58,036 nucleotides of DNA, from assembly GCA_051003795.1 (NCBI GenBank), contig JBPCKZ010000194.1, forward strand, positions 1-58,036, written 5' to 3'. The DNA is from JALYXS01 sp051003795 (GTDB lineage: Bacteria > Acidobacteriota > Terriglobia > Bryobacterales > Bryobacteraceae). Positions 35,422 to 43,430 of the stretch are shown piece by piece (within the stretch, counting starts at the first letter, position 1; every line of letters starts with the position of its first letter). Position numbers and translations under genes: made by a program. The notes under the pieces are model-generated. The model was not told the origin of the DNA. It ran no database searches and saw nothing but the letters and a program-made list of their open reading frames with translations.

Positions 35422-35568
35422 GCATGTTTTCTTCCCAACGATTCATGGGGTTAACGCCGCGGCCATTCCGGTTGCGGATCGTTAGGCCCATAAGATCGGA
35501 CCAGCAAGCCCCGCACGTCTCGGATAGTAGTTATCGACGCTCATTAGCGGGGCTGGCAAGGATCCGAC

Positions 35569-36636
35569 GTGCAAGCAAACCCGCGAGTCGCGCTCGCATA
35601 CAAAAGCCATTCCACTCACAATCGGGCCAGCCACTTCGGGCTCGGTGTCACGGCTCTCAACAACGCAAAAGTACTTCTAGATAACGGCATCCGGGCGGAT
35701 GTTTGGCCCGTTGCAAGCGCCGCCGAGCTGCGCTGCCGTTTGGAACGCGCGCTACGGGACGGCGCTCCCATAACTCACGTGGTCATGTCGGCGCCATGGA
35801 TCGCTTCGGCCGATTGGCAAGCGCTCGCGGCCGCGTTCGGAGATACGCATTTCGCGGTAACGTGCCACTCGAACCTCGGCTTCCTGCAGGCCGATCCATC
35901 GGCGGTGCGATTGGTTCGCGAGGGAATCGAAATCGAGCGGGCCTCGTGGAATTTCCATGTTGCGGGCAATAGCGACCGTTTTTGCCGCTGGGTTTCGACG
36001 ACGTTCAACGCGGCGTGTTCCTATCTGCCGAATCTCTATTACGTGGACCCGCGCCGCATTCCGAAACCTTCCCACTTCGACGGGGGGACGCTGCGCATTG
36101 GCGCGTTTGGCGCGACCCGGCAGCTTAAGAATCTGGTCAGCGCGGCGGGCGCGGCGATGCAATTATCGAGCGATCTGAGAACCGATGTCGAACTCTGGGT
36201 ATCCGCCGGCCGGAACGAACACGGAGACTCCACCACTTCCGCCATCCGGGAGATGACGTGCGGGACGCCGCGCATGAAGCTGATCGAGAACGGGTGGCAA
36301 TCCTGGCCGCAGTTCCGGGAAACCGTCCGGCACATGCATTTGCTGCTGCAACCGAGTTACACCGAGACGTTCAACGTGGTGACGGCGGATGGAGTCGCGG
36401 AAGGAGTGCCTTCGGTGGTTTCGGACGCGATCGACTGGGCGCCGCAGGAATGGAAAGCGCGCGTGGACGATGTGGCGGATATCGCGCGGGTGGCCCGCGA
36501 AATTCTTGGCGACCGGAGGGCGGCTCTGAAGGGCTGGCGCGCGCTCGTGAAGCACAATGCGCGCGCGCTCGACGCGTGGCTCGACTATCTGAAGCCGCCG
36601 ATCCGTCAAAACTGGTGGACCCGTCTTTTCCGATGA
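35569..36636 (+). CDS. GT-B glycosyltransferase (family 4-like)
   Basis: Protein of 355 residues. The C-terminal half shows a GT4-like fold: LRIGAFGATRQLKNLVSAAG begins the second Rossmann domain, and LLLQPSYTETFNVVTADGVA, then GVPSVVSDAI contain the E-T-F-N-x5-D/E pattern that binds the nucleotide sugar. The N-terminal half is less conserved (AYKSHSTHNRASHFGLGV), with a possible acceptor loop. No membrane helix, so it is cytoplasmic. The stop overlaps the start of the hybrid kinase by four bases (ATGA), meaning the pair is translated together. The sugar and acceptor are unknown. Confidence 0.8.
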   Translation: MQANPRVALAYKSHSTHNRASHFGLGVTALNNAKVLLDNGIRADVWPVASAAELRCRLERALRDGAPITHVVMSAPWIASADWQALAAAFGDTHFAVTCHSNLGFLQADPSAVRLVREGIEIERASWNFHVAGNSDRFCRWVSTTFNAACSYLPNLYYVDPRRIPKPSHFDGGTLRIGAFGATRQLKNLVSAAGAAMQLSSDLRTDVELWVSAGRNEHGDSTTSAIREMTCGTPRMKLIENGWQSWPQFRETVRHMHLLLQPSYTETFNVVTADGVAEGVPSVVSDAIDWAPQEWKARVDDVADIARVAREILGDRRAALKGWRALVKHNARALDAWLDYLKPPIRQNWWTRLFR

Positions 36637-37721
36637 GCCAGAGCGATGGGATGCAGCAAGGCCAGCGCCTGGAACTCATCGGCGCGTTGACGGGCGGCAT
36701 CGCGCACGATCTCAACAATCAGTTGATGGTCATTTTGAACCATCTGGATGTTTGCCTGAGAGACCTCGATCCGGAAAATTCCGCGCGCGCGAGTCTCTCG
36801 GTAATCCAGCGCGCCGCCGTGCGCTGCGCCGACATGACGGCCCGCTTGCTTCGGTTCAGCCGCAAATCCGAGCCGCTTTTAAAATCGACCCAACTGGCTG
36901 AAGTGTTGGAAGAGACGGAGCGGTTTTTGAGGGGAGTGATGCCGGCCTCGATCAAGCTTTGTTTTTGCAAGCGGGCAAACTTGCCTACGGTGTGCGCGGA
37001 CGCCACCCAGATACAGCAGGTTCTCGTGAATCTTTCGGTGAACGCGAGAGACGCCATGCCCAACGGCGGCAGGCTCGAAATCCGCGCGCATGCAGACGGT
37101 GATTTCGTGGTCCTTTCCGTGTCCGACACGGGCGCGGGAATCCCACCGGAACTGCGGCAGAAAATTTTCGAGCCGTTTTTTACGACACGCGGAGAGACGG
37201 GCGGGACGGGTCTCGGGTTGGCCATGGTGGCTGCCATCGTCCAGAGCCACAAGGGATCGATTGACGTTTCGAGCGCTCCCGGCGCGGGCACTAATTTTCG
37301 GATCAAGCTGCCGGTCGAGTGCGAAAAGACCCAATCCGGGGGCGAGCGGGTTGCGGCAACCGAAGCTTCCGAACGAGGTTGTGTACTGGTTGCCGATGAC
37401 GAAGATCTTGTGCGGCGCGTGGCCGCGACCATTCTCGCCATGCACGGTTACCACGTCTTGGAGGCGAAAGACGGTGAAGAAGCCGTTCGCGTTTTTCGAG
37501 AGAATGCGGGGCGGGTGGACCTCGCGTTCTTCGACGTCACGATGCCGAAAGCGTCGGGAGTGGAAGCGCTTGCCCGAATACGCGGGGAGCATCCGAATCT
37601 AAAAGCCCTGCTGACCAGCGGTTACGACGTGCTCGTCGGCGGGCCATTTCTGCCGAAGCCCTACACTTCTTCGGAGCTCATGGAGAAGGTATGGGAGCTG
37701 TTGAACGACGATATTCATTGA
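36633..37721 (+). CDS. Sensor-less hybrid histidine kinase with C-terminal receiver
   Basis: Protein of 362 residues starting at 36633. The phospho-acceptor His25 lies in ALTGGIAHDLNNQL, so the protein begins almost directly at the dimerisation helix; there is no PAS, GAF or membrane segment. The ATPase domain follows with N-box NLSVNARDAMPNGG, SDTGAGIPPELRQKIFEPFFTT and GTGLGLAMV. A receiver (about 248-358) has the acidic pair in VADDEDLVRR, phospho-acceptor Asp in AFFDVTMPK and Lys in PKPYTSSE. Input must come through an unseen partner. Translation is coupled to the upstream glycosyltransferase. The last 44 bases overlap the converging glpD gene. Confidence 0.92.
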   Translation: MSQSDGMQQGQRLELIGALTGGIAHDLNNQLMVILNHLDVCLRDLDPENSARASLSVIQRAAVRCADMTARLLRFSRKSEPLLKSTQLAEVLEETERFLRGVMPASIKLCFCKRANLPTVCADATQIQQVLVNLSVNARDAMPNGGRLEIRAHADGDFVVLSVSDTGAGIPPELRQKIFEPFFTTRGETGGTGLGLAMVAAIVQSHKGSIDVSSAPGAGTNFRIKLPVECEKTQSGGERVAATEASERGCVLVADDEDLVRRVAATILAMHGYHVLEAKDGEEAVRVFRENAGRVDLAFFDVTMPKASGVEALARIRGEHPNLKALLTSGYDVLVGGPFLPKPYTSSELMEKVWELLNDDIH

Positions 37722-39081
37722 CCTCCCGATCGATCCTGGCTTCGCTCCAGTTCAGCGGTCCGGCCATCCGCCGCGCGATTGCGACCAGTTCATCGACTGA
37801 CCACCTGCGTTCGTAGCCCCAATAGGTGGCGATGTGAAGCACATCCGAAAGATGCCGCGCCATTTCATCGGTTACGGCGAAGGCAACCGGGTCGCTCCCG
37901 CGGCGTTCGACCAGCGGCGTGGCCGCGGTGGAGCATTTCCCTGCCAAGGCTGGTGCGATATCGCCGCAAATCTTATCCACGGCCTCTTCGCTCATGGCCC
38001 GGTAGGTTGTATATTTGCCGCCGGCAACGTGAACAACGCCATCTTCCGATTGCCAGATGCGATGTTCGCGACTTGTCGTTGTGGGCGAATCGGAGCCGTC
38101 GCGCACCAGCGGCCGAAGCGAACTGAACGTCGAAATCGGCGCGACCGTTTCGACGAGAGGGAAGAGGCGGCGGACGATCCCTTGCAGGTATTCGATCTCG
38201 CCAGCCGTGACGTGGACATCGTCGGGACCCGAGGTGTGATCCACGTCCGTGGTGCCCACTAGCGTTGTAAGATTCCCCCACGGGATCAGAAAAACGACGC
38301 GGCCCGATGGCTCGAAATACGCGATCGCTTCGTCACCCTGGTTCGCGCTCCGCGTTACGCGCGGAATCACGATGTGCGATCCGCGGACCAGCCGCAGTGG
38401 CGCGCCCGAGGACCATGCGCCCGTGGCATTCACCACCTTGCCCGCTTGAATCGAAAAACGTTCCTTTGTTAGCGAATCGATCGCCTCCGTGCCGTCCCAC
38501 TCGACATAGTTGGCAACTGCCGCCCCTAATCGTTCCGCGTCGAAAACATTTTCAAGCACCAGCCTGGCCGAATTCACCTGGGCATCGTGGAACAGCAATC
38601 CGCCGCGAAGGCCTTCGCGCGCAAGATCCGGCTGCATGGTTTCGACTTCCATGCGCGAGAGCCGCCGGTGCCGCGCGATGTTGCGCTTTCCCGCCAGAAG
38701 ATCGTACGCCCACAAGCCAGCCCCCAAATAGACGCCCGCAATGCGGTCGTAAACCGGAACCAGGAATGGCTGCGGATGCACCAGGTGCGGCGCGATCTTC
38801 AGCAGCGTGGAGCGTTCCCGCAACGATTCGCGCACCAGGCCGAATTCCAGATTTTTCAAGTAGCGCAGGCCGCCGTGAATGAGTTGCGAGTTCTTGCCGC
38901 TGGTTCCCGACGAGAAGTGGTTCTTCTCGATGAGCGCCACGCGAAGCGGAATTTTATTTTGGGCGGAGCGCAACGCCAGATCGCGCGCGATGCCGGCGCC
39001 GTTGATGCCGCCGCCCAGAATCAATACGTCGAACTCTTCCCGCTTAAGCCGCTCGATATTGCGTTCGCGGCTGACGGGCAT
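37678..39081 (-). CDS. glpD: Glycerol-3-phosphate dehydrogenase (FAD-dependent, GlpD)
   Basis: Protein of 467 residues. FAD-binding Rossmann motif VLILGGGINGAGIARDLALR at the N-terminus, then GTSGKNSQLIHGGLRYLKNLEF, the GAGLWAYDLLAG segment, FHDAQVNSARLV, VVNATGAWS and the flavin-contacting FLIPWGNLTTLVGTTDVDH; the closing AGGKYTTYRAM fits the DAO-family end. The enzyme feeds electrons from glycerol-3-phosphate to quinone at the membrane. At about 467 residues it is shorter than Escherichia coli GlpD (about 500). No glpK or glpF is nearby. Its 3' end overlaps the converging hybrid kinase by 44 bases. Confidence 0.93.
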   Translation of the reverse strand: MPVSRERNIERLKREEFDVLILGGGINGAGIARDLALRSAQNKIPLRVALIEKNHFSSGTSGKNSQLIHGGLRYLKNLEFGLVRESLRERSTLLKIAPHLVHPQPFLVPVYDRIAGVYLGAGLWAYDLLAGKRNIARHRRLSRMEVETMQPDLAREGLRGGLLFHDAQVNSARLVLENVFDAERLGAAVANYVEWDGTEAIDSLTKERFSIQAGKVVNATGAWSSGAPLRLVRGSHIVIPRVTRSANQGDEAIAYFEPSGRVVFLIPWGNLTTLVGTTDVDHTSGPDDVHVTAGEIEYLQGIVRRLFPLVETVAPISTFSSLRPLVRDGSDSPTTTSREHRIWQSEDGVVHVAGGKYTTYRAMSEEAVDKICGDIAPALAGKCSTAATPLVERRGSDPVAFAVTDEMARHLSDVLHIATYWGYERRWSVDELVAIARRMAGPLNWSEARIDREVNEYRRSTAPIPSP

Positions 39082-39110
39082 GCTTTCCCAATGTAGACTA
39101 TGGACAAAAC

Positions 39111-40019
39111 ATGCTCACGCGCCGCCGGGCCATGCTTCAATCGTTAGCTCTTTCCGCAAATCTTGCGCGCGCCGAACCGCCATCCGGCCGGTTCACCAAG
39201 AGTATCTGCTCCGTAATCTTTCCCGAACAAATGCCTCTGCTCGATCGATTCCCACTCGTGAAGAACGCCGGCTTTGAGGGTATTGAGATCCGTCTGGGCG
39301 AGGATATTCCGCTCGCGGCGGCGCGCGACGACGCCAAGCGGATCGGCGATGCGGCGCAAAGGGCCGGCATTGCGATCGCGAGCCTCTGGGTTTCGCAACC
39401 GCTGGCGGCGAATCCGCTGAACAGCCCCGACCCGGAACTTCGCGCGCGTGGCGTGGCCGCAATCCGCAAGGCAATCGAACTGGCCGCTTACTTGAATTGC
39501 GGAGCGTTGCTGCTTTATCCCGGACGCGTGGGCAGCGGTCCGCGATTTCAGGTGAGTTATCAAGAGACCTGGGAGCGCTTTACGGCGGAACTACGGAAGC
39601 TGATTCCCGCCGCTGAACAGGCAAAAGTGCTGCTCACTCCGGAAAATGTGTGGAACAAATTTCTGCTGAGTCCGCTGGAGATGCGCGCCTTTGTCGACCA
39701 GTTCCAAAGCCCCTGGCTGCAGACGCACTTCGATATTGGGAACGTCATGCAGTACGGCTATCCGCAAGACTGGATCCTGACGCTCGGCTCGCGCATCAAG
39801 CGGGTTCACGTGAAAGACTATAAGCTATCGAGCCGGGCCGAGCAGGGACGCTTCGTCGGCCTGCTCGAAGGCGACGTTGACTGGAAAGCGGTGATGAAAG
39901 CGTTGGTGGCGGCCGGGTACCGGGGCTTCTTATCCCCCGAAATTGGATACGACCCGAACCTGCCCGATCAATTGCGGGAAGTTTCCGCGAAATTGGACCG
40001 GATACTTGCGATGGCGTAA
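39111..40019 (+). CDS. Sugar-phosphate isomerase/epimerase-like TIM-barrel protein with leader
   Basis: Protein of 302 residues with a Tat-like start (MLTRRRAMLQSLALSANLARA). The AP-endonuclease/xylose-isomerase-like barrel is recognised by NAGFEGIEIRL, GIAIASLWVS, the YLNCGALLLYPGR strand, TPENVWNK, LQTHFDIGNVMQYG (metal-binding Asp and His) and KRVHVKDYK with the final SPEIGYDP. Such proteins isomerise or epimerise ketoses using a divalent metal; in this phylum many carry Tat leaders and act on 3-keto sugars, often with DUF1080 partners. It starts 29 bases from the divergent glpD gene. The specific reaction is unknown. Confidence 0.9.
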   Translation: MLTRRRAMLQSLALSANLARAEPPSGRFTKSICSVIFPEQMPLLDRFPLVKNAGFEGIEIRLGEDIPLAAARDDAKRIGDAAQRAGIAIASLWVSQPLAANPLNSPDPELRARGVAAIRKAIELAAYLNCGALLLYPGRVGSGPRFQVSYQETWERFTAELRKLIPAAEQAKVLLTPENVWNKFLLSPLEMRAFVDQFQSPWLQTHFDIGNVMQYGYPQDWILTLGSRIKRVHVKDYKLSSRAEQGRFVGLLEGDVDWKAVMKALVAAGYRGFLSPEIGYDPNLPDQLREVSAKLDRILAMA

Positions 40020-40043
40020 ATCGGGATCGCGCGGCGGGCGGCG

Positions 40044-42620
40044 ATGACACCGCGTGAGACAATCGGCTTAGTGCCAGTGGAAAAGAAGGGGATGCGGGTT
40101 CGCGTGCCGCGCGAGGCCCATCTGGCGCGCTTTTTCGCGCGTCCCATCGGAAAAACGCTCATCGTTTTGGTCTCGCTGGCGGCCATCACCGGCATCTTTA
40201 CATTCACGTATTTCTATCTCCAATATTCCCGCCTTATCGACGAAACCCTGAAGAACAACCCATTCGCGAGCACCTCGCGAATTTACGCGGCGCCGATTAC
40301 GGTGGGGGTGGGAGACGCGGCAAATCCGGCGGAAATCGCCACCCAACTTCGCCGCGCCGGATACAACGAATCGCGCGCCAACCCCATCGGCCATTACAAT
40401 GTGCGCGCCGACTCCGTTGAGATCTTCCCCGGCACGGAATCGTATTTCGATGGCGAAGAAGGCACTCTCAAGTTCGCCAAAGGCAAAATCGCCCGCATCG
40501 TTTCGCTCCGGGACAATACCGATCGCGGCCAATACGAGCTGGAGCCGCAGCTTATCACGAACCTCTACGACCGCAATCGCGAAAAGCGCCGCATCGTGAA
40601 GTACGCCGATATTCCCGAAGTGCTGCGCAATGCCATTCTCTCGGCGGAAGACAAGCGCTTCTTCCAGCATTCCGGCTTCGATCCGGTCGGCGTGATTCGC
40701 GCCGCGTATATCGATTTGAAATCGCACCGGAACGATCACGGCGCGTCCACGTTGACGATGCAGCTTGCCCGGGGGATGTGGCTGACGCCCGACCGCAACT
40801 GGCGACGCAAAGCCGCCGAAGTGATGATCACGCTCGAGCTCGAGCAGAAGCTGACAAAGGAAGAAATCTTCGAATTCTATTGCAATCAAGTGGATCTCGG
40901 CCGACGCGGGACTTTCACCATTCGAGGCTTCGGCGAGGCTGCCCAAGCTTATTTCGGGAAAGATATCCGGCAACTCACGGCGCCCGAAGCGGCCATGCTC
41001 GCGGGCATTCTGCGCGGCGCGAGTTATTACAATCCGTTCCGTCATCTCGACCGCGTGAAGGAACGCCGCAACGTGGTGCTCTCGCTCATGCGGCAGAACG
41101 GGTACATCTCCGACCGCGAGTACGCGGTTGCCGTCGAGACGCCGCTCAATCTGGTTTCAACCGGCGCCGAGTCGAGCGATGCGCCGTATTTCGTCGACCG
41201 CGTGAACGACGAATTGCAGACGCGATTCGAGAATCGCGATTTTCAAGCGCAATCTTACCGAATTTATACGACGCTCGATCTCGACTTGCAGCGCGCGGCG
41301 AACGACGCGGTGCGCGCGGGCATGGAGCTGGTGGATCAACAACTCAAGAAGCAGAAGCGTTTCAAGAACGCGCCGTTCGTCGAGCCGCAAGTGGCGCTGA
41401 TCGCGCTGGATCCGCATACCGGAGAGATCAAAGCGCTGGTGGGCGGCCGCAACTATAGCGCCAGCCAGTTGGACCACACGCTCGCCGAACGGCAGCCCGG
41501 TTCGATTTTTAAACCGTTTGTTTACGCCGCGGCCATGAATACGGCCATCAACGGCGGCCCGCGCACGCTGACTCCGGCGACCACCGTCGTCGATGAGCCG
41601 ACCACCTTCTGGTACGGGAATCAATCTTACGAGCCCGGCAATTTCAAGCAGGAATATTATGGCGTGGTCACGCTGCGGCGCGCTTTGGCGAAATCGATGA
41701 ACATCGCGACCGTCAAGGTGGCGGAGATGGTCGGTTACAACGCGGTCGTCAACCTGGCGCATAAGGCCGGCATTAACGAGCAGGTTCACGCAACGCCTTC
41801 CGTCGCGCTGGGCGCCTACGAAGCCACTCCCATCGAAATGGCGGGCGCTTACACCGTTTTCGCCAACCAGGGCAACCATGTGCAGCCGGCGTTTCTCGCG
41901 CGCGTCGAGCAGAAAAATGGATCGCTAATCTACGAACACAAGCCGGAGCTGCGCAATGTACTCGACCCGCGCGTGGATTACCTGATGGTTAGCTTGCTCG
42001 AAGAAGTCATGCGGACCGGCACGGCGGCCGGAGTGCGCTCGCGCGGTTTTACGGTCCCGGCAGCGGGGAAAACCGGAACCTCGCGCGACGGCTGGTTTGC
42101 CGGTTTCACTTCCGAACTGCTGTGCGTCGTGTGGGTGGGGTTCGACGACAACCGCGAATTGGACCTCGAAGGGGCGCGTTCGGCTTTGCCGATCTGGACA
42201 GCCTTCATGAAAAAAGCGCTGCAGTATCGGAATTACCGCGCGGTGAAAGAGTTCCAGCCGCCGAGCGGCATCGTTACCGTCGAGATCGACCCCGAATCCG
42301 GCATGCCCGTGACTCCGTTCTGTCCGGCGACGCGCTCGGAAGTTTTCATCGCGGGCACCGAACCGGTGGGCGTTTGCCCGCTCCACGGTAGCGGCGAAAT
42401 CGATACCACCAATGTTTCGGGCTGGGACAATCCCAAAATTCCGCCGGCGCCGCGCGATCCATCGATGGTTCCTTATCCGATCACTCAGGGAAACGCTCCG
42501 TCGCAAACGCCCGATGTTCCGGCGATGGCGTCCCGGACGACGCCCGCCGATCCGGCCCAGGCTCCGGCGCCGCCTCCCAAGAAGGGCTTGTTCCGGCGGC
42601 TCTGGGGTGTGGTTAAATAG
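40044..42620 (+). CDS. Class A penicillin-binding protein (bifunctional transglycosylase/transpeptidase)
   Basis: Protein of 858 residues: short cytoplasmic tail, membrane helix at about 34-56, then a GT51 transglycosylase domain with catalytic Glu202 in ILSAEDKRFFQHSGFD and ASTLTMQLARGMWL, and a transpeptidase domain with Ser487-x-x-Lys490 in PGSIFKPF, S-x-N in AKSMNIATV, and K-T-G at Lys676 (GKTGTSRDGWF). A Pro-rich tail ends in KKGLFRRLWGVVK, which is basic and unusual. The enzyme polymerises and cross-links peptidoglycan in the periplasm. A UB2H-like module appears to lie between membrane helix and GT51 (SRIYAAPITV to GQYELEPQ), which fits PBP1b-like proteins. Confidence 0.95.
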   Translation: MTPRETIGLVPVEKKGMRVRVPREAHLARFFARPIGKTLIVLVSLAAITGIFTFTYFYLQYSRLIDETLKNNPFASTSRIYAAPITVGVGDAANPAEIATQLRRAGYNESRANPIGHYNVRADSVEIFPGTESYFDGEEGTLKFAKGKIARIVSLRDNTDRGQYELEPQLITNLYDRNREKRRIVKYADIPEVLRNAILSAEDKRFFQHSGFDPVGVIRAAYIDLKSHRNDHGASTLTMQLARGMWLTPDRNWRRKAAEVMITLELEQKLTKEEIFEFYCNQVDLGRRGTFTIRGFGEAAQAYFGKDIRQLTAPEAAMLAGILRGASYYNPFRHLDRVKERRNVVLSLMRQNGYISDREYAVAVETPLNLVSTGAESSDAPYFVDRVNDELQTRFENRDFQAQSYRIYTTLDLDLQRAANDAVRAGMELVDQQLKKQKRFKNAPFVEPQVALIALDPHTGEIKALVGGRNYSASQLDHTLAERQPGSIFKPFVYAAAMNTAINGGPRTLTPATTVVDEPTTFWYGNQSYEPGNFKQEYYGVVTLRRALAKSMNIATVKVAEMVGYNAVVNLAHKAGINEQVHATPSVALGAYEATPIEMAGAYTVFANQGNHVQPAFLARVEQKNGSLIYEHKPELRNVLDPRVDYLMVSLLEEVMRTGTAAGVRSRGFTVPAAGKTGTSRDGWFAGFTSELLCVVWVGFDDNRELDLEGARSALPIWTAFMKKALQYRNYRAVKEFQPPSGIVTVEIDPESGMPVTPFCPATRSEVFIAGTEPVGVCPLHGSGEIDTTNVSGWDNPKIPPAPRDPSMVPYPITQGNAPSQTPDVPAMASRTTPADPAQAPAPPPKKGLFRRLWGVVK

Positions 42621-42638
42621 GGTCAAAGCGAGGCCGCC

Positions 42639-43430
42639 ATGGTTTTCGTGCGTTTCCCAGTTATCGCATTTCCGGTTCTCTCCGTAATAATCGTTTCCAT
42701 TTGCCCGGCTCAGTTAGCCAAACCTCTTTTCGATAAGACCACGCTTCCCCAGGCGGCGCCGCCGCGCGCCGCCGTGCCGGGCCTCTCCGCCGAACAGCGC
42801 GGCGATATCTTCATGGCGCGGAAAATGTTCCGCGAGGCCGTCGATATGTATCGCGAATGTCCCGCCGATTCGCCCGTGACCTGGAACAAAATAGGCATTG
42901 CTTGCCACCAGTTGATGGATCTCAGAGCCGCGAAGAATAACTACGAACACGCGGTGAAATTGGATAAGAATTATGCCGAAGCGGTCAACAATCTGGGGAC
43001 CATTTACTACGCGACCAAGAATTACCGCCGGGCTATCGGGAAATACAAGCAGGCCTTAAAAATTTCGCCAAACTCGGCATCGATTTATAGCAATTTGGGA
43101 ACGGCGTACTTCGCGCGGAAGAATTACAAGGAGGCGGCCGAGACTTACCAGATCGCACTGCGACTCGATCCCGAAGTTTTCGAGCATAAAGGCGGGTATG
43201 GCGTGATGCTGCAAGAGCGCAGCACCGGCGAAAAGGCTAAGTTCCATTACTATCTGGCGCGGACCTATGCGCAGGCGGGCCAGAACGAGCGCGCTCTGCT
43301 GTACATTCGCAAGGCGCTCGAAGAGGGTTTCACCGAGCGCAAAAAGCTGCTCGAAGATTCCGAATTCGCGGCCCTCCGGTCGACTCCGGAATTTCAGGAA
43401 CTGCTCGCTTTAGAGCCGCGTGTTCTGTAA
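42639..43430 (+). CDS. Exported TPR-repeat protein
   Basis: Protein of 263 residues with a signal peptide (PVIAFPVLSVIIVSICPAQ). Four or more TPR units run from about residue 55 to 235: for example TWNKIGIACHQLMDLRAAKN, AVNNLGTIYYATKNYRRAIG and SIYSNLGTAYFARKNYKEAA. TPR arrays hold protein partners. It starts 19 bases after the penicillin-binding protein and its stop overlaps the next gene, so it may help organise a cell-wall assembly; this is inference from position. Confidence 0.88.
   Translation: MVFVRFPVIAFPVLSVIIVSICPAQLAKPLFDKTTLPQAAPPRAAVPGLSAEQRGDIFMARKMFREAVDMYRECPADSPVTWNKIGIACHQLMDLRAAKNNYEHAVKLDKNYAEAVNNLGTIYYATKNYRRAIGKYKQALKISPNSASIYSNLGTAYFARKNYKEAAETYQIALRLDPEVFEHKGGYGVMLQERSTGEKAKFHYYLARTYAQAGQNERALLYIRKALEEGFTERKKLLEDSEFAALRSTPEFQELLALEPRVL

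Noticed and set aside
35395..35568. Possible remnant of an encapsulin gene or targeting peptide after the ferritin-like gene.
   Set aside because: All three frames were read; none contains encapsulin start motifs or a GSL-type tail, and a hairpin lies directly after the stop.
36258..36632. Upstream extension of the hybrid kinase frame that could hold a sensor domain.
   Set aside because: It is the shadow of the glycosyltransferase gene, with no recognisable sensor fold.
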